Shown in pieces: positions 25,101 to 36,100 of a stretch of 64,000 nucleotides of DNA. Source of the DNA: Vanessa cardui (Eukaryota; Arthropoda; Insecta; Lepidoptera; Nymphalidae); the NCBI RefSeq assembly GCF_905220365.1, contig NC_061127.1, positions 8,184,001 through 8,248,000 on the forward strand, read 5' to 3'. The notes under the pieces are model-generated. The model searched no databases. It was not told the origin of the DNA and saw nothing but the letters and a program-made list of their open reading frames with translations. The translations under genes and the position numbers were made by a program. The first letter of the stretch is position 1, and every line of letters starts with the position of its first letter.

Positions 25101-28100
25101 GTACGGGATATGTACAAACGCTGGGCGCAGTTTATCTAGTATCATACTACGTGTCACTCATTGCTCTATGTTTGTATTACCTGGCGATGAGTTTCCAAGA
25201 TCCGCTACCGTGGGCAGTATGTGATCCAAGTTGGTTGAATTGTGTACCTTCTGGGGAATCAGTGAATATAACTTCCATTCAAGGAAATGCAACTAGTAGT
25301 GCCGAATTGTATTTCTCGTAAGTTATAATTGATTTTTAGCAACATTGTATGTATTTGTATTTAAATAAATGTTTGGACAAGTCTCCCAATTACTTTAACT
25401 TTAATTCATATATAACATATATTTTTTATTTATGTTTATATTTTCACGCTAACAATTATGCTATAATTTTAAATTTCAGTCAAACTGTTCTTCGCCAATC
25501 AGATGGAATACATGATGGAATTGGTAAATACTACTTTTTATAGTATTCAAATAGTCAAATTAATTAACAACTAAAGGTATTCAAATAAAAACATATTTAA
25601 AATTTATATATTACAGGTTTACCGTTGTGGGATCTGACACTTTGTCTTTTTGTGTCTTGGCTCATAATATTTTTGATCGTGGCTCGAGGAGTTAAAAGTT
25701 CCGGCAAAGCAGCTTACTTCCTTGCTCTCTTTCCATATGTTGTCATGATCATCTTACTAATTAGGTAAGTTTATTTTTTAACTAAAATCCAAGGTAAAGT
25801 AATGTTGGATACAAAAGGTGTATTTGAGTATAGACAAATATATATTTTTTATGGTTTATTATATTATAATGTTATCAAAATTTTCATTATCTAACATTTA
25901 TAAAATTATACATAAGTACATCTAATTCGTCGCATCTCTTCTACTCGAATTCTTGTCGAACCAATTCTAGTATATTTTTTGTATTTTGACCCTTACACAT
26001 CAAGATACTTAGGTACTCTAAATATATTTTAATAAAATAAAAAGTATTTGTAAATATAATTATAATTTTAGACCGAATGCAAACTGCAATTTTGCTGAAA
26101 AACAAAGCAATTATTTTTATTATGGTGCTTCATAAAAAATAATTTAAAATATACAATCATTGTAAAGTGATATTGTGGCTTTGTTTTATAGAATGCATAA
26201 ATAAGTCTTATACTTGTGGGCTAATCCATCATTCGACCAAAGAAGTATAAAATAAATAAAATTTTAATTATCAATCTTAAAATTTTCAGGGCTGTGACTC
26301 TACCCGGTGCAGTTAATGGAATCCTATTTTTTGTTACACCAGTCTGGAGCAAAATTTTAGAAGTTCGAGTAAGTACATAACAATATTGTTTTATTAAAAG
26401 CGTTAGGCATATTAATGTTACGCTTGCAATATTTGTCAGTTTGGTAAGGTGAAATCTTTGATGAAAAAAATAAACATTACAACATAGATTATTAAAATGA
26501 AATGCAGTAAATGTATTCTTACAAGCTTTAATGCTTTTATTAGAATGGTAAATTTTAAAGTTATTTCTTTCCTTACTACCTATTATCTAATCTGTAAGAC
26601 ATTTTATGATATATATTATAAATCATTCAGCTATTATTATAATCGCAAATTTTCCTATTTTCGGATAAATATTCTAAATAAAATGATAATCAAATTTACG
26701 GTAAATTACGTTGGATATGCTTTATCAAGCAAAATAAGATATGTACGTATAATCCCTTATATTTAAGATTAAAAAAATTAAGTCATCTTTATTATGATAA
26801 ACGAGCGTAAAAATTTTACTTCCCTGAATGACTAACAAATATATAGTTCATAATAATAATTTTACCAGTCTTAATAATGATTACTATTCAAATTATATAT
26901 TTGTATTGGATATTCTAATTCTAATTTCACTCGGTAAAGATGTGAACCAGAATTTTATAAAGAAATGTAGAGATTAACTTTAGGTAGAGATTAACTACAT
27001 TATAAGTTAAATTTAAAATAATACATTTTGTCCAGGAAAAATAAGATGTTTTAATGCATTTGCTGCGACGATTGGAGTCTTATTCTGAATAAATAATTAA
27101 TTGTACTTACATCATTTCAGGTCTGGTATGCCGCTATTACCCAAGTATTCTTCTCCTTATCAGTGTGTTCGGGTACATTGATCATGTTTTCATCATATAA
27201 CGGATTTAGGCAAAACGTTTACAGGTAATTATACTAACAGTTAGTAGTAAGTAAAGTAAAGTACTTTACTTTTATACTTCTCTTCAGACTTTACACTATA
27301 TGTAGCGTTAAACGATACATATTTTGTTTATCTGTGACTTTCGATTAAAGTGGTACCTATATCAAAACGATTTATGTTTACGAAAAGTGTTTTATTTATA
27401 ATTATATTTTATCAATAATATTAGTTATAATTAATAGGATTTCTACTTTTCAGAGATTCAATGATAGTTACAACTCTAGACACCTTCACTAGTCTTATTT
27501 CTGGAATAACAATTTTCGGCGTGTTGGGTAATCTGGCTTATGAGTTGAATTATGATGACGTAAGCCAAGTAGTTGGCACGGGCGGTACCAGCTTAGCATT
27601 TATATCGTATCCAGATGCCATTGCAAAGTCACCAGTTGTCCCTCAGGTATCTATGTAACTGAATATAAAGCTATGTAAATATTCAATAGAATTGATTTTT
27701 CATAAGAATACATGTATATTCGTTTAAAGATCAAGATTGAGAATCAAGTGTGCTTAAATAATTTTCTCGAGTATCAACCGTTTATTTTTTTTTTCTTCTG
27801 ATATCCATAAACACCCAAAATCCTACGATTAAAAAAAATCATAAATTAATTTTATATAGTTATTCAGTTTATAAAAAATACCAATACCCTTATATTGAAT
27901 TTTAAATACTACCTTAAATATAAGAAGTTCATATAATCTTAAGGCATAATTTGATGTAAACATTCTTTTTTTAACAATTATAAGAGTAAGAGCCTTCTAC
28001 ATAAGTTTTCTAGATATTACGGTTAAATAAAACCGGTTGTTTATGTCCAGCTTTTTGCCGTGCTGTTCTTCTTGATGATGGCGACGCTTGGCGTGGGATC

Positions 28101-29530
28101 AGGCGTGGCGCTGCTGTCCACCATTAACACTGTGCTGCTAGACGCATTCCCCTCCGTGCCCGTACATTTCATGTCTGGAGGAGTTTGCATCTCAATTTTC
28201 CTCCTTGGACTTGTTTACGTTACACCCGTGAGTTAATATTTAAAATAATAACTCAAATTGTAAAAATAAACTGACTAATGAATACTTAATACAATATGTC
28301 TGTTTAAATTATACTAAACATATTACAAGTGGAACATTTGCCGAGATAATATGTAAAATAGTAAAAAATACTGTGTACTATACAATCAATTATAGCAACA
28401 CTAATTTCAGGGTGGTCAATATGTACTGGAAATAGTTGACCATTACGGTGGAACTTTTATGAGACTATTCGCAGCCATCACTGAAACCATTGGTATATTC
28501 TGGATTTACGGTAAGCAGTTCAATGTGTTATCTATACATAACTGTAGACTTTTTCTTGTTTTTTATTTATGTACACACTATGATCATTAAACTGATGAAT
28601 TCACAACCTCCGTGGTCGAGTGGTGTGGTGTACACCCGTTTTCAAGGGTACGCCACTCCGAGGTCCCGGGTTCGATTCCCGGCCGAGTCGATATAGATTA
28701 TCATTAGTTTTCTATGTTGTCTTGGGTCTAAGTGTTTGTGGTACCATCGTTACTTCTGATATTCCATAACACAAGTGCTTTAGCTACTTACATTGGGATC
28801 AGAGTAATGTATGTGATGTTGTCTCATATTCATTTTCATATATATTGAACGACTCAAATTTTGCTCATTTCAGGTCTTGAAAATTTATGTGTCGACATCG
28901 AATACATGCTTGGTAGGAAAACTTCTTTCTTCTGGCGAATATGTTGGTGTCTGGTCACACCATTACTTATGATAACTGTATTCTTCTACGCACTGATCAC
29001 TACGGAGCGACTACTTTTTGGTGGAACCTACGAATACCCTGCGGGAGCTTATAGTGAGTGGTTTTCTTATGTTAAAAAAATATTTTCTTCACCTATGTAT
29101 ACGAATATTTGTATATACCTATGTAGGTGAAATACTATTTATTACATATTTAGGTATATAAAAAAGTCAATGTTTTATCTTTTACTTTTCAGTTGCTGGC
29201 TATTGTTTACAATATATAGGAATGTCACTTATTCCCTTATTTATTATTATCACTTTGTGGAAATACAGATCTAAAAGCATTGTTGAGGTATGTAAGAATC
29301 AAAACTCAATATTATTTTTTTTATATTTCGTATTTACTAATTATTTATTTCTCAAATTACAGACTATTAGAACTGCTTTCCGTAAAAAGGCGTCGTATGG
29401 TCCCAGAGACGATGACAAACGAGAAGAATGGAAACAGTTCAGGCGTGAAGCTAAATTGAATCGTCAAATGAAGCGCAAAAACTGGTTCTTTGACAAGTTA
29501 ATCATATTATTTAGAGGATACAGAAGATAG
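22166..29530 (+). CDS. SLC6 sodium-dependent nutrient amino acid transporter, gene 2 (complete model)
   Basis: Proposed exons: 22166-22168 (ATG alone), 22248-22358, 24637-24898, 25101-25317, 25480-25523, 25617-25764, 26290-26368, 27121-27224, 27454-27646, 28051-28227, 28411-28510, 28874-29053, 29193-29287 and 29363-29530 (TAG). They sum to 1881 nt, 626 residues, all phases intact and a normal length for SLC6. TM1 has SVGLGNVWRFPF (63-74), where N68 matches the Na1 ligand and R71 the outer gate; GKPMYYLE follows. EL2 carries the conserved cysteines C166 and C173 and sequons N181 and N188. Later landmarks are SSYNGF, GITIFGVLGNLA (340-351) and TPGGQYVLEIVDHYGG. It probably imports neutral amino acids with sodium across an epithelial membrane; the substrate is inferred. 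The ATG-only exon is the least certain part. It is a tandem paralogue of 137-4602. Confidence 0.88.
23688..23826 (+). mobile_element. Solo 3' UTR remnant of the Jockey-type LINE
   Basis: CCCGCTGAGTTTCTTTCGCC, CGGTTCTTCTCGGGTCAGGG and GAACCGGTGG, then TATTGAATAAAGCAATTTAA. It closely matches the 3' UTR at 21090-21230. It lies in the 2.3-kb intron between the second and third exons of the second SLC6 gene and is a severely 5'-truncated insertion. Confidence 0.8.
28607..28833 (+). mobile_element. tRNA-derived SINE, copy 1
   Basis: The head resembles a tRNA, with A box TGGTCGAGTGG (28613-28623) and B box GGTTCGATTCC (about 28669-28679), as for RNA polymerase III. An unrelated body follows (TTGTCTTGGGTCTAAGTGTT, CATAACACAAGTGCTTTAGC, TAATGTATGTGATGTTGTCT). 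The reverse-complement copy at 51018-51242 shares head and body, so this is an interspersed SINE and not a single tRNA gene. It fills most of a 363-bp intron of the second SLC6 gene. Confidence 0.85.
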
Positions 29531-31077
29531 GCAGTATTTAATTATGATTATTATAAAAACATATCCCATATACAATTATGTAAATATCTAGTATATAAGT
29601 TACTCTTTTAACAATAAAATACATAAAACTCTGATTATTTCTAATTTATATTCAACGTATACCTAAGGTCAATGGTGGTGAACTCAAAGAACATTATTGT
29701 TGTATTATATTAGATAAAAATTACAATAGTAGAAGATAATAATTACTAGTTAGTAACTATTACCTTTAGCATTAAGAAGCTGGTGTCCGCGTTTCCGTTC
29801 GCGTGACTCTAAGCCCCAATTCAAAAATAAGGGTAATACGATTGACATATTTGTATTCCTGTGTCTGTCAAGGCACCGTCGACTTCGAATAGATGGACCG
29901 ATTATGATTACTTTTTGTTTGATGCAGGGCTTATTCGATAGTATCCTCCGCAACTTTCAATAAAAATCTATTCAGCAATATATAAGCTACGGGTTTAAAG
30001 TAGAAATGACAATCAAGCGTTTTTTACTGGAAATTTATAATTGAATCTTAGTTTTCGTTATAATCACAATTGTTATCATTTAAGTTATAGTAAGGCATCT
30101 CTGTAAGCGTTACTAATAGCGACAGAGCCACACACAGGCTTAAAAATAAACAAGTTTTTTTTGGATTAAGAAGATTCTGGAATAAAATATAAAATCGTTT
30201 GCACCGTACCCTGTTAAAATCTTTGCTCTTATCGTGTTGCAAATTGATCGATTTTAATCTGGTACCATTACGTAGCTTTAGTGGATTTAGATTTCTTAGG
30301 AGATATATGTATGGCTACTTTTGACTTAATCTCATGAACTCGCAAGTCAGAAGAACAGATTCTAAAAATTCAACTGGATAGTATGAATCATCTCGTTCCA
30401 TAACTCTGTTGAGCGGTTTTGTCTATTCTAGTTAGTATGTCGAAATAGCTCTTTTACATGACCAGAAGTTATCATAATATTCTTTAACGTGCCTATAAAA
30501 ACATGTTGAGGTCTTGCATCAATGATACTGTATTGCAAAGTTTTCCACGTTGGACAATATTTCTTCATGCCTGGAGTGGTAATTTTAACATTGTAAATAT
30601 CTAGACACAAACCCTAAATCTCTTTTAAGTGGACCCTAAATCTGTTTATTGTGTCCTATAGCCCGTTCGTCAAAATATTATATAAAAACCCTAACTTATA
30701 TTGCATATGTACTAACCGCGCAAAGTAATATTAATATATTATAGGTACATTTTTTTTATGTTTATAAATAATATCTCATGAGCAGATGATTTGCCGATTA
30801 AAAATGTTACAAGATTAACCCCCAAATAGGAATGATCCTTACCGAAATATATGTTAGGTGAAAGGAGGCGAGGAGGTTTAATTTAGAAAAGGAAATGCAA
30901 TACATAAAAATATACCATTTAAATTTTATTAGGGTTATTAACCCTAAGTTTAATATCATTCATGAGTATATTTCATAAAAAGGTTCCTTTTCTTTATGCA
31001 GATTCGTAAGAAGTAACTATAACTAGTCTAAATTTTATGATAGTTTTATTTTACTTATAAAACTGAGGATAGCTTAG
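29531..31077. other. 3' UTR of second SLC6 gene and intergenic spacer
   Basis: The 3' UTR ends near the AATAAA at 29613-29618. Beyond it the sequence is ordinary AT-rich spacer up to the transposon at 31078. Short minus-strand frames (29750-30610) show no recognisable similarity. Confidence 0.45.
29613..29618 (+). terminator. Polyadenylation signal, second SLC6 gene
   Basis: AATAAA 83 bases after the stop codon, in a very AT-rich 3' UTR. Confidence 0.6.
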
Positions 31078-32336
31078 CCCTTTCACCGCCAGACTTTTTA
31101 CCGATTGGCGTGCCCCCAGCGCCCGGCATATTTAACAATAAAATAATACCTACAACAAATAGGGTTGTGGGTACATTTTTTTATGTTGATGTCGATATTT
31201 CGCTATAATAATGATATTGTGTTTACGAGCTTGGTTAACCAACAACTACATACATACTTACCTACTACAGTATACTCTACTACTACTACTACTGAATGAA
31301 AATTTAAAAAATGATAGATTACAATTATTATTATAATTTTTATACATCTAAGTCGACAAACAAGCGTGGGGCTCACCTGATGGTAAGTGACAACCGTAGC
31401 TTGTAACACTAAAAACTAAAAGAACCTCAAGCGCATTGCCGAACACCCCACCAGGAGCTCTGGTTACCTTACTCACCGTCGGGCTACTCCATATTTCGAG
31501 GAGGATATGTCCTGCTTTAACCCTACCTCAGTTGAAATAAGACCAAAAAAAACTAAAAAAACTAAAATAAAAATTATAATTACTGTTCATCAATAATAAA
31601 ATCTTCGTCTGACACAAATTCATCATCGTCATTGACTTCTAGAATCCGCATTAATTATTCAGCAGTTGTCATGGTAATTAAAACAGGAACATAAAACTAT
31701 TACAAAAACACGCGCAACACTAACTGAAAGTTCCATACGGTTGTGACGTCATGAACGGTCGTGTTTATCCGACACAGGCGCTTTCTATATTAGCAAAATA
31801 GACACAGTCTAGGGATGGGAATTTGCATTTATAGTTGTCCATACAGAAATAACTAAATCGCTAATTTCTTAGAAAAATATATATTTACACAGTAAAAACA
31901 ACACGTTATTAAATAACAATAACTTAATGTGCTTTTTTTATTAAATAAGTTGGTCTTTAATACAATATTTTTGTTAATAAATATTCCATATCTTATAAAT
32001 TTTTAACATTATGTCTCATCACTACGGTCGGATAAATACGACACAGGCGTTGGAAGTCAATGCATTTTCTCCTGAATAATATTAGTAAATTTACCGAAAT
32101 GAAATAGCATTTTATTTTGTTTCTTGATATAGTAAATGTAAATTATAAGACTAAATAAAAGGTTGAAATTTGAATAGATAAACTTTCGAAAAAAATATGT
32201 ATTTTAGGCTAAAACATCATAATACCTTTAGAAATTGAATATATAATAGACAGGGTTTTGTGTCGAATAAATCCGACTCAGGCGGAATGAGCCCGAAATG
32301 TTTTGTCGGATAAATCCGACTCTGGCGGTGAAAGGG
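31078..32336. mobile_element. piggyBac-like MITE with 16-bp perfect TIRs
   Basis: The left end CCCTTTCACCGCCAGA (31078-31093) and right end TCTGGCGGTGAAAGGG (32321-32336) are exact inverted repeats. The flanking tetranucleotide is TTAG on both sides (31074-31077, 32337-32340), one base off the canonical piggyBac target TTAA. Inside are four copies of a palindromic subterminal unit around TCGGATAAATCCGAC...CAGGCGG, near 31760-31780, 32026-32049, 32262-32284 and 32304-32328. There is no transposase, so it is non-autonomous. A SINE-like fragment is nested at 31350-31535. Confidence 0.8.
31350..31535 (+). repeat. SINE-like fragment nested in the piggyBac-like MITE
   Basis: GTGGGGCTCACCTGATGGTAAGTGACAACC, split here as GTGGGGCTCACC and TGATGGTAAGTGACAACC, then CAAGCGCATTGCCGAACACC and CTCACCGTCGGGCTACTCC. 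These are typical lepidopteran interspersed-repeat phrases. The boundaries are approximate and the class is uncertain. Confidence 0.45.
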
Positions 32337-32417
32337 TTAGACAGACTTAAATTAAATAAATATTATTAATGTTATTGCGTAGACTAAATCAATATAATTT
32401 TTTATATTTACTATTTG

Positions 32418-32900
32418 CAGAGTTGGGCAGTATTTGAATTACGTGTAATTACAATACAAATACGTATTTGGTACATATATTTCAATTACTTTCTTAAAAT
32501 GTAATTTGTATTTTAAATACCTGACAGAGAGGTATTTTGTAATTATTAATTAGTATTTAAAATACTTGAGGCTTCAAAATACGTTTAAACAAATTTAATC
32601 TTCATTTAGCGATCATGAATGCGAGGCACAAGAGGTTGTTTGTCGGACAATACATTAGTTTTTATGAAAGGAAACTCTAGTTTTAAAAAATTGTAACAGT
32701 ATCAGAAAAAATACAGGATCTGCGACAGATTGAATGTATGTGACGGGCTGTAGAATGTTTTCAAATACTTTTAAAAATTTTCAAATACTAAATATAGCGT
32801 TGTGAATGCATAAAAAAACATAACTCATTCACATTATCTTATTATGTATTTTTTAATTTGTATTTCAATTAAAGCAAATCATGTATTTTGCCCAGCCCTG
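32418..32900. mobile_element. hAT-type MITE (483 bp) with 8-bp TSD
   Basis: Ends CAGAGTTGGGCA (left) and TGCCCAGCCCTG (right) are inverted repeats with two mismatches. The exact 8-bp direct repeat ACTATTTG flanks it (32410-32417, 32901-32908). The interior is rich in AAATAC/GTATTT words arranged on both strands. No coding sequence. Confidence 0.85.
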
Positions 32901-33088
32901 ACTATTTGCTTCTTACATAATGACGTCAACTGCATTTAAATTAAACTATCGTTAGTTATAATCGGTATAAGCAAAAAAAACAAAGGGTTTTAATTTTATT
33001 GTTTATTTGTTAAATATATGACTATAATAAGGATAATAATGCAGTGCACTAAAACGTTATTACCTGAACTTTAGATTTTAGATATCTA

Positions 33089-33094
33089 TTTATT
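33089..33094 (-). terminator. Polyadenylation signal, RBBP6 homologue
   Basis: AATAAA on the minus strand, about 85 bases after the RBBP6 stop codon. A second candidate lies nearer 32995. Confidence 0.5.
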
Positions 33095-33178
33095 TAATAA
33101 CAAGAATAATTAGGTAATAGTTTGACAGAGACTTGAAAACCAAAGTAAATAAAAGAACGCAGATTAGTTTAAAACAAA

Positions 33179-36100
33179 CTACTTATGTTTATATTTCTTC
33201 TTCTTCTTACTTGACTTCTTCTTATGCTTACGCTTCTTCTTCTTCTTTTTGTGATCGTCAGAACTAGAATCCGATTCGCTTTCGCTGTCACTAGCAGCGC
33301 GTTTCTTCTTTTTCTTGTTACGTTTTTTCTTCTTCTTTCGCTTGCGAGCATCTGACGATGAAGAAGATGATGATTCTTCCGAATCACTCGAGGACTCGCT
33401 GTCAGATTCTGGTTTCTTTTTAACATTTGTCAGATCGAGTTTAATAGTCTCATTATCTAATTTGGCCTTTTTGGATTCACTTATTCCTACAGGAGACTCA
33501 TCTCTTGAACGTTCACGTTTTTTATTAGACTCTTCTTTTGTATCATTATCAGATTCTACATTTTCATCATAATCTGGTTCAAAATGGGCTTCATCTAATG
33601 TAGATTTTTTTATCTCTCTTTCAAGTAAGTTCTTTGCTTCTAAAGCAGCACGTTCTTCTTGACTTCTAGAATTATTTCTTTCGTGAATGAAACCTTTCTT
33701 TTCGTCCTTAGATTTCCCGCCATCCCTTTTTTTGAACTCATTGCTGTTATTCATTTGATAGCTTTGATCTGATTTAGAGTTATCAATGACATGTCTTCTT
33801 TCAGATTTTGGTACGTCGATTCTACTTAAATGTTCATGTTTACGAGCTCTATCTCTTTCCACTGTAACTCGTCGGTATGGTGCCTGTTCTCGTTTTGGTG
33901 TTTTTGATCGCGATTTTACACGTTCAACAGTACTTTGAACAAGCCGCGGTTCTCTTGACCTACGAATATCGTCAACTTTTCCGCCAAGCCTTTCTTTAAC
34001 GGAGAGTCGAGGAGGTGGCGTTTTAGAAAACCTCTTTTTCTTTTCATTCGTGTCTGTGGCTCTTTGCTCCTGATCTGTTACAGGTACAGTGATTTGAATA
34101 TTATTTAAGGAACCTTTTGTTTGTACATCATCGCCATATAATTTAAGACGATCGCTACTAATTTTTTTAATTTCAATTGGTCTTAAAGAATTGATAGCCT
34201 TCGCAAATATAGCATTTTCAGCACGTTTTAAAACTTCTGACGTCACTTTTCCTCCATCTTCCTCTTCCTCAGGAGATGTTATTTCACCTGGTTCTTTTGA
34301 TTTTTCTACATTTTCTTCGTCTACTTCCCACTTTGATAGGGCTGGTAGAGGTGCTAACATTTCTTTACCGTTATTGGTTCCTTCAATATCAACCTCTAAT
34401 TCATCTGTTGCAGCTTGAAGTTCTATGCCATCGAATGGTTCCTCTTTATTGCTGCTATCGACAATTTTAGAATCAACAGGTTCTTCAACATCTTCCGTTT
34501 TTACGTAATTTTCAATAATTTCTTTATCGATCGCTTCTGCAGCTTCATCGCCATATAAATCGTCTGGTACTTTTTCATTACTGTCAGATTTCTTTTCGTC
34601 GTAAGCACTTTTAAGTTTTTCTTGATCTGTTGCTTCTATTTTCTCAACAGTTTGTTGAATAGAATCTTCCTTAGACTCTTCTTTGACACCTTGTTCGGAT
34701 TTTTCTAGATCGTCGTCCTTTTTAGAAGTATCCTTTTCTTTCTTGTCTTTTTTATCACGTTTCTTTTTCTTTTCTACGTCTTTTTCTTTTTCCCTTTTTT
34801 TCTTTTTTCTATCTTTGATTTTCTTGTCCTTATCTTTGTGTTCTCGGTTTCTATCAGCAGACGACTTATCGCGAGTTCTTTCTTCTTTCTTTTCCTTTCT
34901 ACTATCGTGATCACGAGATCGTCCTCTAGAGTCACCACGTTTACTATCACGGGGTTCTCGGTTACGCTTCGGTGACAAGCGTACTTTCTTTTCCGGGGAA
35001 GACTTATCGTGACCTCGTTCCCGTTCTTTATCGTTATCTCGATTTCTTTCATAATCCCGTACACGATCATCTCGAATTTCCCTACTTTTCTCGTACCCCG
35101 GTCTTTTATCGACTTCTCGAATTCTATCGGTACGATCTGTTGGTTCACGATTATCGTTAAAACGTTCCCTATCGCGGCCGTCCCTTTCCCTATGTCTTTC
35201 ATTATCCGTATTAGGGTTACGTCTCGAGCTTCCTCGATTACGGGGATTACTAGACCGATATCCCGATCGTAACTCTCTATTCGAATTACTATCATCTCTG
35301 TAACTTTCTCTATAATTAGAATCATTAAAAGCGACTGAAGTCGGCTCCCTAGGATCGGCACTAGGTGGTCGATAAGGTACAGAATTATCGCGGAAATTAT
35401 GAGGCATATTTTCTCGAAAATTGCTTTCTCGGTATAAATTATTCCTAAAGTTATTATCTCTGAATAAGGGTGGTGGTCCACCTCTAAAATTACCCTCTCG
35501 ATATGGAGGCTGAGGTCCAGGATCTCGATATGGTTGTCCGTCTCTGTAGGAGACAGCGCTTTGATCACGATAGGAATGACCCGGTGGTCTAAAATTATCT
35601 CTATAGCGCGGCGGATGGTCTGGTACATGAACAGGTATTTCATTAGAAACTGCAGGAAGACTTGTTACATCTCTGTAACCGGGTGGACCTTCAACAAATG
35701 GAGCTCTGTAAGGATCTCTATAATTAGGTGGTGGTATTCTGTCGCGCTCGATTAGCCCTGACGGACCGAAAGTAGGCTTTTCGAATGGTGATGGTTCAAA
35801 CCCTGGAACTGGTGGTTCTACACCTGGGGGTATGTCTTCAAATGGCGGGCCATCATATCGCCCCCTATACCCTGGAGGAGGTTCGTTCGATGGGGGGATA
35901 TTACCCAACGGAAGTGGTTTACCTAGTGGCGGGTATCCGGGTGGTGGAGCATTATTTCTTGGAGGGTACCTGAAATATGGAGATATAACATGTTTTTATT
36001 ATGATACATAGTTTTATAATATTGAAGCATACAATTTATCCGATATAAGTACCTTTTAAAAAAGTTTAAAATAACAAAAATTGTATGTAAAAGGAAAGAA

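Noticed and set aside
26497..26766. 89-aa plus-strand frame in an SLC6 intron
   Set aside because: AT-rich low-complexity translation (Phe/Tyr/Ile), between two confirmed exons with good splice sites.
28607..28690. Candidate functional tRNA gene (A and B boxes present)
   Set aside because: The head continues into a non-tRNA body that recurs at 51018-51242, so it is a tRNA-derived SINE. The predicted arms are also too long for a normal tRNA.
34774..35643. 289-aa minus-strand open frame overlapping the RBBP6 last exon
   Set aside because: It is a shadow frame of the RBBP6 exon; its Ile-rich, repeated composition follows from the YRD/RD codons of the real frame.
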